Shown piece after piece: positions 18,307-26,287 of a DNA stretch of 64,000 nucleotides (positions within the stretch are counted from its first letter, which is position 1; the number at the start of each line of letters is the position of its first letter). Origin of the DNA: Candidatus Aquabacterium excrementipullorum (GTDB lineage: Bacteria; Pseudomonadota; Gammaproteobacteria; Burkholderiales; Burkholderiaceae_C). The position numbers and the translations under genes are program-made. The stretch spans positions 1 through 64,000 of the forward strand of contig DXIO01000036.1 in assembly GCA_019112875.1 (NCBI GenBank), written 5' to 3'. The notes under the pieces were generated by a model. It was given only the letters and a program-made list of their open reading frames with translations. It ran no database searches and was not told where the DNA came from.

Positions 18307-19491
18307 TCAGTGCCCGGTGGCTGAGGTGGGCAGGCAGCGCGCCCGGTTGCGCGCCTCCCACACCGCGATGGCCACCAGCACCACGGACGAGCCGGTGGCC
18401 AGTGCCAGCGGCGGCCAGTGTTCCGCGGTGAGTCCGAGCGCCACCAGCACGGCCATGCCCAGCACGCAGGCGCCGGACCAATGCCCCATCACCACGCGCC
18501 GGAACAGCAGCCCGCCCATCAGGTAGGCCAGCGTGCCGCCGATCACCGCCACCGCCGTGGCGGGCGCGGTGTGGCCCATCGGGTGGTGCAGCACGAACTC
18601 GTCGGCCACGGCCGACACGATGATGCCGGCCACGAAGAACAGGTGCAGGTAGGTGTAGCCCAGGCGTGCCAGCCGGCCCGGGTCGTTGGCATGCTCGATC
18701 TGGTGCGAGGCGATGTCGGCCGTGGCGTCGAAGTACAGCCACCACATCGCCAGTGAGCCCACGAAGGACGCGACCATGGCCGTGATGGCCTCGGGCGTCC
18801 AGTCCATGCCCGCGAAGGTGGCGCCCGTCACCAGCACCGATTCGCCCAGCGCGATGATGATGAACAGGCCGCAGCGCTCGGACAGGTGCGCGCCGTCCAC
18901 GTCCCAATCGGTGGTGGCCGATCGGCCCAGGCCTGGCACGTGAAAGCCCAGCGAGGGCGACAGGTACTCGATCACCAGCGCCGCGGCCCACCAGATCGGC
19001 CGCGTCTGCTCGTCGGTCCAGGCGCCGGCCAGCCAGCACACGGCACCTGCCATCAGCCACGCCAGGATGCGCTGGAAGTTGCGGACCATGCCCGGGTGTC
19101 CGCGCACGGCCCACAGAAAGAACAGCGAACGGCCCACCTGCATGGCCACGTAGGTGCAGGCGAACACGGGGGCGCGTTCGGCGAAGGCCTGCGGGATGCT
19201 CGCGGCCAGCACCAGGCCGGCCAGCGACAGGGCCATCATGGCCACGCGCACCGGCGAGCGATCCGGGTCCAGCCAGTTGGTCACCCAGGTGGTGAAGATC
19301 CACACCCACCACACGGCCAGCATCAGCATCAGCGCGCGCAAGGCACCCTGCGGCGAGAAATCGGCGATCAGCGCGTGCGAGAGCTGCGTGATCGCGAACA
19401 CGAAGACCAGGTCGAAGAACAGCTCGATGAAGCTGACCTTGTTGTGCTGGTGGGCGCCGCGGCCGCGCAGCAGGGTGGGGTGTTTGATCAT
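18307..19491 (-). CDS. LtrA-family (low temperature requirement A) membrane protein
   Basis: The 394-residue protein has about ten hydrophobic segments and the N-terminal LtrA signature KVSFIELFFDLVFVFAITQL near residues 18-37. SERCGLFIIIALGESVLVTG near residue 200 is also conserved. The start chosen is the ATG at 19491, which overlaps the queG stop by four bases (ATGA), rather than 27 bases upstream. The family was named from a Listeria cold-growth gene; its biochemical function is not known. Cotranscription with queG is likely. Confidence 0.9.
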   Translation of the reverse strand: MIKHPTLLRGRGAHQHNKVSFIELFFDLVFVFAITQLSHALIADFSPQGALRALMLMLAVWWVWIFTTWVTNWLDPDRSPVRVAMMALSLAGLVLAASIPQAFAERAPVFACTYVAMQVGRSLFFLWAVRGHPGMVRNFQRILAWLMAGAVCWLAGAWTDEQTRPIWWAAALVIEYLSPSLGFHVPGLGRSATTDWDVDGAHLSERCGLFIIIALGESVLVTGATFAGMDWTPEAITAMVASFVGSLAMWWLYFDATADIASHQIEHANDPGRLARLGYTYLHLFFVAGIIVSAVADEFVLHHPMGHTAPATAVAVIGGTLAYLMGGLLFRRVVMGHWSGACVLGMAVLVALGLTAEHWPPLALATGSSVVLVAIAVWEARNRARCLPTSATGH

Positions 19492-20702
19492 TCGGCGGTC
19501 TGTGGTGTGGCGGGCCATTGGCTCAAGGCCCAGCGCACATGTTCGCCGACCAGGTCCACGTCCGTGCCGACGGGCGGTGCGAGCAGCCAGGCGTGCAAGG
19601 CGCCGTTCAGGTTGGCCACGCGGACATCTTGCGCACTGGCGCCCCGGGCGGCCAGTGTGCGCAAGGCATTGCCCATGGCCACCGCGATGTTGCGCTGCCA
19701 GCGCGAGAAGCCGATGCGCCGGATCGGGCTGCCTTCGGTCAGGCGCAGAAAGCGCGCTTCGTCCCAGCCCCAGAGGTCGAGCAAGCTCGGGCCGTCGAGC
19801 GCGGGGCGCACGTCGAAATCAGGCACGCTGGCGCGTTGCGCGAACTTGTTCCAGGGGCAGGCCAGTTGGCAGTCGTCGCAGCCGTAGATGCGGTTGCCCA
19901 TCAGCGGGCGCAGCGCCAGCGGGATCGGTCCGCCATGCTCGATGGTCAGGTAGGAGATGCAGCGCCGCGCATCCACCAGCTTCTCACCGACGATGGCCTG
20001 CGTGGGGCAGATGTCGATGCAGGCGGTGCAGGCGCCGCAGTGCGCGGTCTCGGGCTCGGTGATCGGCAGTGGCACGTCCACGAAGATCTCGCCGAGAAAA
20101 AACGTGGACCCGGCCTCGCGCGACAGCAGCAGCGTGTGCTTGCCCCGCCAGCCCAGGCCGCTGCGGCTGGCCAGCTCCACCTCCATCACCGGGGCCGAGT
20201 CGGTGAACACGCGGTAGCCGTAGGGCCCGATCAGCAGCGCCAGTTCATCGGCCAGCTTCTGCAGTCGGGCGCGCAGCACCTTGTGATAGTCCCGGCCTCG
20301 GGCGTACATGGACACCGTGGCCGCATCGGGCCGGTCCACGCGCTCCCACTCGATGCGCTGCCAGCCCGGCGGCACGCTGGCGGGCAGGTAGTTCATGCGC
20401 GCCGTGATCACGCGCACAGTGCCTGGCACCAGTTCGGCCGGGCGAGCGCGCTTGAGCCCGTGGCTGGCCATGTAGTGCATCTCGCCGTGGAAGCCGCGAG
20501 ACAACCAGTCCTGAAAAGCGGGCTCAACACTTGACAAGTCCACGCCTGCTACGCCAATCTGAGAAAATCCCAGAATCGCGGCTTTGTGCCGCAGTTGCGC
20601 CATCACGTCCTGCGCGTCCCAGCCGGTGTTGTTGCCAGGCTGGGCCAGGCCGGTCGATTGACCAGCCGGAGCGGCGGGGGACGGGGATGGGGCCGAATGC
20701 AT
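19488..20702 (-). CDS. queG: Epoxyqueuosine reductase QueG
   Basis: The protein is up to 404 residues. It reduces epoxyqueuosine to queuosine in tRNA using cobalamin and two [4Fe-4S] clusters. The ferredoxin part reads CGACTACIDICPTQAI, with a second cluster set at CDDCQLACPWNKF. HGEMHYMASHGLKRARPAELVPG near the N-terminus is characteristic. Start choice is open: the ATG at 20702 has no clear ribosome site, while an in-frame ATG at 20603 has AGGA five bases upstream and would give about 371 residues, near the E. coli length. Confidence 0.95.
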   Translation of the reverse strand: MHSAPSPSPAAPAGQSTGLAQPGNNTGWDAQDVMAQLRHKAAILGFSQIGVAGVDLSSVEPAFQDWLSRGFHGEMHYMASHGLKRARPAELVPGTVRVITARMNYLPASVPPGWQRIEWERVDRPDAATVSMYARGRDYHKVLRARLQKLADELALLIGPYGYRVFTDSAPVMEVELASRSGLGWRGKHTLLLSREAGSTFFLGEIFVDVPLPITEPETAHCGACTACIDICPTQAIVGEKLVDARRCISYLTIEHGGPIPLALRPLMGNRIYGCDDCQLACPWNKFAQRASVPDFDVRPALDGPSLLDLWGWDEARFLRLTEGSPIRRIGFSRWQRNIAVAMGNALRTLAARGASAQDVRVANLNGALHAWLLAPPVGTDVDLVGEHVRWALSQWPATPQTAE

Positions 20703-20780
20703 GTGACGATCGTAGCAAGCCCGACGACCAAGGATTCAGCCTCGCGCCTTGCCGTACCCGATACCGCAGGTGAGGCCACC

Positions 20781-21287
20781 GTGCGCCAGCACTGGCCCAC
20801 CGAAGACGAATGCGCTTTTGACGCCCAGGCCCTGGCCCGCGTGCTGACGCCGGCCTTGCAGCAGGGGGCGTCGGTCCTGATCGAACTGCGCGGCACCCTG
20901 GGTGCCGGCAAGACCACTTTCACGCGGCACCTGCTGCGCGCCCTGGGTGTCCAGGGCCGCATCAAAAGCCCGAGCTACGCCGTTGTCGAGCCCTATGAAC
21001 CACAAGGCCTGCCCGTGTGGCATTTCGATTTCTACCGCTTCGCCGACCCGCGCGAATGGGAGGACGCGGGCTTTCGCGACATCTTCGCCGGCCCCGGTCT
21101 CAAGATCGTGGAGTGGCCCGACAAGGCGGCTGGCCTGCTGCCGCCGGCCGATCTGATGATGGACCTGGACACCGATGCCGAGGGCGCACGCCAGGTGGCG
21201 TTGCGCACACGCACGCCGCAAGGGCAGGGCATTTTGTCGGCCCTGGGCGCGCCGGCATCGACATCGGCGGGAGGCCACAAGGCATGA
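20781..21287 (+). CDS. tsaE: tRNA t6A synthesis ATPase TsaE
   Basis: The protein is the ATPase partner in formation of threonylcarbamoyl-A37 in tRNA. The Walker A motif is GTLGAGKTTFTRHLL; SPSYAVVEPYE and HFDFYRFADPREWEDAGF are family motifs. I choose the GTG at 20781, because AGGTGAGG (20768-20775) lies six bases before it and the result, 168 residues, fits the family. A longer ATG form from 20697 would overlap the divergent queG start. The stop overlaps the amiC start (ATGA), so the two are coupled, a neighbour pair also seen in enterobacteria. Confidence 0.95.
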   Translation: MRQHWPTEDECAFDAQALARVLTPALQQGASVLIELRGTLGAGKTTFTRHLLRALGVQGRIKSPSYAVVEPYEPQGLPVWHFDFYRFADPREWEDAGFRDIFAGPGLKIVEWPDKAAGLLPPADLMMDLDTDAEGARQVALRTRTPQGQGILSALGAPASTSAGGHKA

Positions 21288-22891
21288 GCCAGGATCAGTC
21301 ACCCCAAAAGAAAAGCTTGAACAAGGCACTGGACAACGCCTCGACGAACGCTGGCATCACCCGCCGCAGCGTGCTGGCGGCTGGCGCGCGCGGCTCGCTG
21401 CTGCTGGCCTTGGGCCCGGCCCAACTGGCCTGGGGTGCCGATGTGATGGCCGTGCGCGTGTGGCCGGCCAAGGACTACACCCGCGTCACGCTCGAATCCG
21501 ACGTGGCGCTCAAGGCCAGGCATTTTCTGATGCCCAATCCGCATCGCTTGGTCATCGACATCGACGGGCTGGAGCTCAGCCCCCAGCTGCGTGATCTGGT
21601 GCGCAAGGTGCGCCCTGATGACCCTTTCATCGCCCATGTGCGCGTCGGGCAGAACAAGCCGGGCGTGGTGCGCCTGGTGCTGGACTTGAAGCAGGGCGTG
21701 AAGCCGCAGGTTTTCGGCCTGACGCCGGTGGCGGCCTACCAGTACCGCATGGTCTTCGACCTGTATCCCACGCAGGAGGCCGATCCGGCCGTGGCCTTGC
21801 AGACGGGGGCTCCGGGCCGGGCGGGTGTTTCGGAAGGGGCCGCTTCTGCTGCGGGCGCCCCGCCCTCAACGTCTGCAGGCACGGCATTGCCCGGCACGGG
21901 CACGGCATCGGCGCAAGCCCAGCCCGCACCCGACGGCACGGCCAGCGGTGCGCAATCCTCCGCCGGTGCCAGCACGGCCTCGAAAGAAGCGGCAGATGCC
22001 TTGAACGACGCGCTGGGCGACTTCATCACCGACCTGCGCCGCAAGCCGGGTGACAAGACGCCGGACAAAGGTTCGGACCGTGCCGGTGACAAGGCTCTGG
22101 CCAAGACCCCGCCACCGCGTTCATCCAACGGATCGGGCGATGACGATGCCGATGACCTCGCCGCGCTGAAATCGGGCGCACAGCGTCTGGTGATCGTGGC
22201 GTTGGACCCAGGCCATGGCGGTGAAGACCCTGGCGCCATTGGCCCCAGCGGCCTGCATGAGAAGGATGTGGCCCTGGCCATCGCGATGAAGCTGCGCGCG
22301 CGCATCAATGCTCAGCCGGGCATGCGCGCCATGCTCACGCGCGAGGCCGACTACTTCGTGCCTCTGCACGACCGCGTGCGCAAGGCGCGTCGCGTGCAGG
22401 CCGACTTGTTCGTGTCCATCCACGCCGATGCGTTCATGAATCCGCAGGCGCGGGGCGCGTCGGTGTTCGCGCTGTCAGAAGGCGGGGCCACCAGTGCGGC
22501 TGCGCGCTGGATCGCCAACAAGGAAAACTCGTCCGATCTGGTGGGGGGTGTCAACGTCAAGTCACGCGATGCCCAGGTCATGAAGGCCATGCTGGACATG
22601 TCCACCACGGCGCAGATCAAGGACAGCCTCAAGCTGGGCAAGGTCGTGCTGGGGCACCTGGGCAAGGTCGGCAAGCTGCACAAATCGCATGTGGAACAGG
22701 CGGGCTTCGCGGTGCTCAAGGCGCCCGATATTCCTTCGATCCTGGTCGAGACGGGCTTCATTTCCAACCCGGATGAAGAGCGCAAGCTGCAGGACGAGAA
22801 CTACCAGCTGGAGCTGGTCGATGCGCTGACCACGGGCATCACGCGCTACTTCGCGCGCAATCCGCCGCTGGCGCGCAACCGGGCGCTCTGA
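21284..22891 (+). CDS. amiC: N-acetylmuramoyl-L-alanine amidase AmiC-type, Tat-exported
   Basis: The 535-residue protein cleaves the amide bond between N-acetylmuramic acid and the stem peptide during cell separation. The N-terminus has a twin-arginine signal: TRRSVLAAG followed by a hydrophobic run ending near AWGA. An AMIN domain (about 55-160) should target it to peptidoglycan at the septum. A long Ala/Thr/Pro-rich linker (about 165-300) leads to the amidase_3 domain with zinc-site motifs DPGHGGEDPGAIG, LHEKDVAL, SIHADAF and LVETGFISN. It is coupled to tsaE. Confidence 0.95.
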   Translation: MSQDQSPQKKSLNKALDNASTNAGITRRSVLAAGARGSLLLALGPAQLAWGADVMAVRVWPAKDYTRVTLESDVALKARHFLMPNPHRLVIDIDGLELSPQLRDLVRKVRPDDPFIAHVRVGQNKPGVVRLVLDLKQGVKPQVFGLTPVAAYQYRMVFDLYPTQEADPAVALQTGAPGRAGVSEGAASAAGAPPSTSAGTALPGTGTASAQAQPAPDGTASGAQSSAGASTASKEAADALNDALGDFITDLRRKPGDKTPDKGSDRAGDKALAKTPPPRSSNGSGDDDADDLAALKSGAQRLVIVALDPGHGGEDPGAIGPSGLHEKDVALAIAMKLRARINAQPGMRAMLTREADYFVPLHDRVRKARRVQADLFVSIHADAFMNPQARGASVFALSEGGATSAAARWIANKENSSDLVGGVNVKSRDAQVMKAMLDMSTTAQIKDSLKLGKVVLGHLGKVGKLHKSHVEQAGFAVLKAPDIPSILVETGFISNPDEERKLQDENYQLELVDALTTGITRYFARNPPLARNRAL

Positions 22892-22931
22892 GCGCCTGCT
22901 TGAAAGCTGAAAGCGAAAAGACCGGGTCGGC

Positions 22932-23216
22932 TCAGCGCCGCGCCCGCATCGCGAAGCGGGCCTGTACGAACTCGAAGGCGTAGCGCACGGCCTCGTCGAT
23001 CACGCGTTCATTTTCCGTGCGCTCTTTCTCTGTCAGGTAGAAGGCCAGATCCACCTCGTGGCGGATGTAGCGCGGCGGCAGGCGGTTCAGCGCCACGCAG
23101 GCCACGTCCGGGTGCTGCTCGTCATTCAGCATGGGGTAATTGGGCGCGTGGTCGTTCACGCATTCGATGACCTGGCGCTCGTAGTAGTTGCGCAGGGTGT
23201 GGAAGTCGGCGGGCAT
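22932..23216 (-). CDS. ComFB-domain small protein
   Basis: The 94-residue protein matches the late competence protein ComFB family: NYYERQVIECVNDH at the start and DVACVALNRLPPRYIRHEVDLAF in the middle (the LNRLPPRY core is diagnostic). The family's CxxC zinc residues are not obvious here. Recent work on ComFB-type proteins in cyanobacteria links them to cyclic dinucleotide binding; whether that holds here is unknown. It is the last gene of the nadA-nadC leftward string, 180 bases after nadC. A hairpin with GGCCCA/TGGGCC arms lies at 23293-23310 in that leader. Confidence 0.82.
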   Translation of the reverse strand: MPADFHTLRNYYERQVIECVNDHAPNYPMLNDEQHPDVACVALNRLPPRYIRHEVDLAFYLTEKERTENERVIDEAVRYAFEFVQARFAMRARR

Positions 23217-23396
23217 GGCGTCGTCGGCGGTACGGGATCAGAACGCAAGGCGGAATGCGGGCACGAGCCATGGAAGGCTCACGCCGCAGTGTGGCCCAAG
23301 CATGTGGGCCCGATGCCGTGAAGAATGCGCGCTTTGCCCGATGTTCGGACGCCATCCCCCTGGTCTGGGGATTCCTGCCGGGCTTTCAGGCAGGCT

Positions 23397-24302
23397 TCAC
23401 GCGATGCGTTCGAGCACCCGCAGCGAGAAGTCCACGGCGCGCACGTCCTTGGTCAGCTTGCCGATGGAGATGCGGTCCACGCCCGTGGCGGCAATGCCGC
23501 GCAGTTGGTCGAGCTGTACGCTGCCCGAGGCTTCCAGCAGGGCTTGGCCACCGGTCAGCTCCTGGTTGATGGCCACGGCCTGGCGCATCAGCTCGGTGTC
23601 GAAGTTGTCCAGCAGGATGCTGACGGCGCCGGCGCCCAGGGCCTCGCGCAACTGGTCGAGCGTTTCCACCTCGATCTGGATGCCGATGTCGTGACCCTTG
23701 GGTGTGGCCTGCTCGGCCACCAGGGCCTGGGCGTTGCGCAGCGCGGCGGTCACGCTGCCGGCCGAGGCGATGTGGTTCTCTTTGATGAGAATGCCGTCGT
23801 ACAAGGCCAGGCGCTGGTTGGCGCCTCCGCCCACACGCACGGCGTACTTCTGGGCCAGGCGCAGGCCGGGCAGGGTCTTGCGGGTGTCCAGCACCGAGCA
23901 GCCGCGTGGGTTGGGCGAGGCACCTTCGATGGCGTCCATGTGCTGGCGCGTGAGCGTGGCCACGGCCGACAGGGTCTGCAAAAAATTCAGGCCCGGGCGC
24001 TCGGCGGTGAGGAGGGCGCGCGCATCGGCCTCGATGGCGCAGACCTGCGTATCGGCGGCCATGCGGTCACCCTCGGCATAGGCCCAGTCGATGCTGGCCT
24101 GCGCATCGAGCGCGCGCAGGCAGCCTTCGAACCACTCGCGGCCGCACAGCACGGCTTCTTCGCGCACCAGCAGGCGGGCCTTGACGCGCTGGCCGGGCTT
24201 GACGAGGGCCGCCGTCCAGTCGCACACGCCCACGTCTTCGAACAGGGCATCGCGGATGTTGCGGGCACGGGCCTCGGCCAGGGTTTCGTTGTGGTCGAAC
24301 AT
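23397..24302 (-). CDS. nadC: Nicotinate-nucleotide pyrophosphorylase (quinolinate phosphoribosyltransferase) NadC
   Basis: The 301-residue enzyme converts quinolinate and PRPP to nicotinate mononucleotide. Signature motifs are RPGLNFLQTLSAVATLTR near residue 104, DTRKTLPGLRLAQKYAVRVGGG (seen as DTRKTLPGLRLAQKYAV) near 135, and DGILIKENHI near 170. The C-terminal barrel has ILLDNFD and EASGSVQ. It follows nadA by 52 bases on the same strand and uses that enzyme's product directly. Confidence 0.97.
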   Translation of the reverse strand: MFDHNETLAEARARNIRDALFEDVGVCDWTAALVKPGQRVKARLLVREEAVLCGREWFEGCLRALDAQASIDWAYAEGDRMAADTQVCAIEADARALLTAERPGLNFLQTLSAVATLTRQHMDAIEGASPNPRGCSVLDTRKTLPGLRLAQKYAVRVGGGANQRLALYDGILIKENHIASAGSVTAALRNAQALVAEQATPKGHDIGIQIEVETLDQLREALGAGAVSILLDNFDTELMRQAVAINQELTGGQALLEASGSVQLDQLRGIAATGVDRISIGKLTKDVRAVDFSLRVLERIA

Positions 24303-24354
24303 GGGGATCAGCGATTCGGAAGAAGCAAAAGAGCGACGGAAGCGGCAAGGGCGC

Positions 24355-25473
24355 TCAGGCGGCGCCCACGTTGGGCACGAAGCCCTGCGCCGGTTTGGCG
24401 ATGGCCGATGGGTTACGGGCGACGAAATCCAGCATGCGGTCGATGCAGCCGTGGGCCTTCAGGCGCGTGGCCTCGTCCACATGGATCTCGCCGGAGCCTT
24501 GTTCCAGGCAGGCCAGCACGCCCTGCAGCGCGTTCATCGCCATCCACGGGCAGTGCGCGCAGCTCTTGCAGGTGGCACTGTTGCCGGCGGTGGGGGCCTC
24601 GATCAGCGTCTTGCCCGGGGCGAGCTGGCGCATGCGGTGCAGGATGCCGTTGTCCGTGGCCACGATGAAGGCGGGCGCGTCCAGCTCGACCACGGCCTTG
24701 AGCAGCTGCGAGGTGGAGCCGACCACATCGGCCTGCGCGACCACGCTCTCGGGCGATTCGGGGTGCACCAGCACCTTGGCACCGGGGTGCTGTGCCTTCA
24801 GCAGGTCCAGCTCCAGGCCCTTGAACTCGTCGTGCACGATGCAGGCGCCGTTCCACATCAGCATGTCGGCACCGGTCTGCTGCTGGATGTAGCGGCCCAG
24901 GTGGCGGTCGGGTGCCCACAGCACCTTCTCGCCTTGCGCCTTGAGGTGGCTGACGATGGCCAGCGCGCAGGAGCTGGTGACCATCCAGTCGGCGCGCGCC
25001 TTCACCGCGGCGCTCGTGTTCGCGTAGACCACCACCTTGCGGTCCGGATGGGCGTCGCAGAACTTGGCGAAGTCGTCTGCGTCGCAGCCCAGGTCGAGCG
25101 AACAGGTGGCGTCCAGGTCGGGCATCAGCACGCGCTTTTCGGGGCTGAGGATCTTGGCCGATTCGCCCATGAACTTCACGCCGGCCACGATCAGGGTCTG
25201 GGCGGCGTGGTCACGGCCGAAGCGGGCCATCTCCAGCGAATCGGACACACAGCCGCCGGTTTCCAGCGCCAGATCCTGCAGATCGCCATCGACGTAGTAG
25301 TGCGCGACCAGCACGGCGTTGCGTTCCGCCAGCAGCGACTTGATGCGGGCCTTGACGGCGGCTTTTTCGTCGGCGGGCAGGGCGGGCGGCACCTTGGCCC
25401 AGGCGTGGGCGGTGCAACTGGCGCCGGACGCATCCTGGCGCGTGTAATCGAAAAGGACGGCTTCGGAAGACAT
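24355..25473 (-). CDS. nadA: Quinolinate synthase NadA
   Basis: The 372-residue iron-sulfur enzyme condenses iminoaspartate (from NadB) with dihydroxyacetone phosphate to form quinolinate. Three cluster cysteines are visible in the expected contexts: [27 protein letters not shown] and [25 protein letters not shown] and [12 protein letters not shown] are conserved. It lies 13 bases after the PAP2 gene and 52 before nadC, so the NAD genes are read as the distal part of the lipid-modification gene string. Confidence 0.97.
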   Translation of the reverse strand: MSSEAVLFDYTRQDASGASCTAHAWAKVPPALPADEKAAVKARIKSLLAERNAVLVAHYYVDGDLQDLALETGGCVSDSLEMARFGRDHAAQTLIVAGVKFMGESAKILSPEKRVLMPDLDATCSLDLGCDADDFAKFCDAHPDRKVVVYANTSAAVKARADWMVTSSCALAIVSHLKAQGEKVLWAPDRHLGRYIQQQTGADMLMWNGACIVHDEFKGLELDLLKAQHPGAKVLVHPESPESVVAQADVVGSTSQLLKAVVELDAPAFIVATDNGILHRMRQLAPGKTLIEAPTAGNSATCKSCAHCPWMAMNALQGVLACLEQGSGEIHVDEATRLKAHGCIDRMLDFVARNPSAIAKPAQGFVPNVGAA

Positions 25474-25486
25474 AAACGGGACGACG

Positions 25487-26287
25487 TCAGGACGCGGTGG
25501 GGGCGCGGGGTGGGGCTTGCCGGCGCTGATCCCAGCGCCGCATGCCGAAGGCTACCAGTTCGCAGGACAGCCACACGGCGTAGAAGGCAAACACCACATC
25601 GCTGAGATAGTGGCCGCCCTGCATGATGCGGCCCAGGCCGACGAGCGAGCCCGTGACCAGGCCAATCAGCAGCCAGCGGCGGCGCCAGATGCGGCCGGCG
25701 AACAGGCCCAGCGTGATGAGTGTGTAGCCGGCGGTGGCATGGCCGCTGATGAAGCTGCGGTGGCTGCCGGGATTGGGGCCGCGCTCGAAGGCGGCGTGGA
25801 AGGGCTGGTCGCCGCCGAACTCGACGGTCTGCACCGGGCGCGGGCGGCCCATGAGGTTCTTCAGACCCAGTTCCACGATCAGGCCGGAGCTGAGCGTCGC
25901 CACGCAGACGATGGCGATGGCGGTGCGCCGCCACAGGCCCAGCATCAGGCTGGCGGTGTTCTCGGCACCGCGTTGGCGGGCCAGACGTGCGAACCAAGGG
26001 GCGCCCAGCGCCAGGATCGCCGCCAGGACCAGCAGCGTGTTGCCCACCACGGGCGTGTACTGGTAGAGCGCCTGCACCAGCGGGTTGTTGGCCTGGAAAA
26101 AGCCGGCCTCGGGCGTGTAGTAGCGCTGCGAGACAAGGATGTCCACGCGTGGCACCTTGGCGAACAGCGCCAGGCTCAGGAACAGGCCCGCCCACACCAG
26201 GCGGGTGTCGAGGGTGTCGTCCTCGTCGTCGGGTGTGGCGTCGTGCGGTGTCCGGGAAGGGCGGTGCAATCGATCAGGTCGGGTCAC
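25487..26287 (-). CDS. PAP2-family membrane phosphatase
   Basis: The 266-residue protein has about five hydrophobic segments and the three PAP2 phosphatase motifs: KNLMGRPRP near residue 137, [10 protein letters not shown] near 180 and [13 protein letters not shown] near 225, which provide the catalytic His and its partners. Such enzymes dephosphorylate lipid phosphates, often undecaprenyl pyrophosphate or phosphatidylglycerol phosphate. The start is GTG, overlapping the stop of the GT39 gene by four bases (GTGA). That coupling suggests a role in recycling the polyprenyl carrier used by the two glycosyltransferases upstream; this is inference. Confidence 0.9.
   Translation of the reverse strand: MTRPDRLHRPSRTPHDATPDDEDDTLDTRLVWAGLFLSLALFAKVPRVDILVSQRYYTPEAGFFQANNPLVQALYQYTPVVGNTLLVLAAILALGAPWFARLARQRGAENTASLMLGLWRRTAIAIVCVATLSSGLIVELGLKNLMGRPRPVQTVEFGGDQPFHAAFERGPNPGSHRSFISGHATAGYTLITLGLFAGRIWRRRWLLIGLVTGSLVGLGRIMQGGHYLSDVVFAFYAVWLSCELVAFGMRRWDQRRQAPPRAPTAS

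Noticed and set aside
23217-23396. Cyclic-di-GMP riboswitch upstream of comFB
   Set aside because: The spacer has hairpins but I could not find the conserved core sequence of known c-di-GMP riboswitches.
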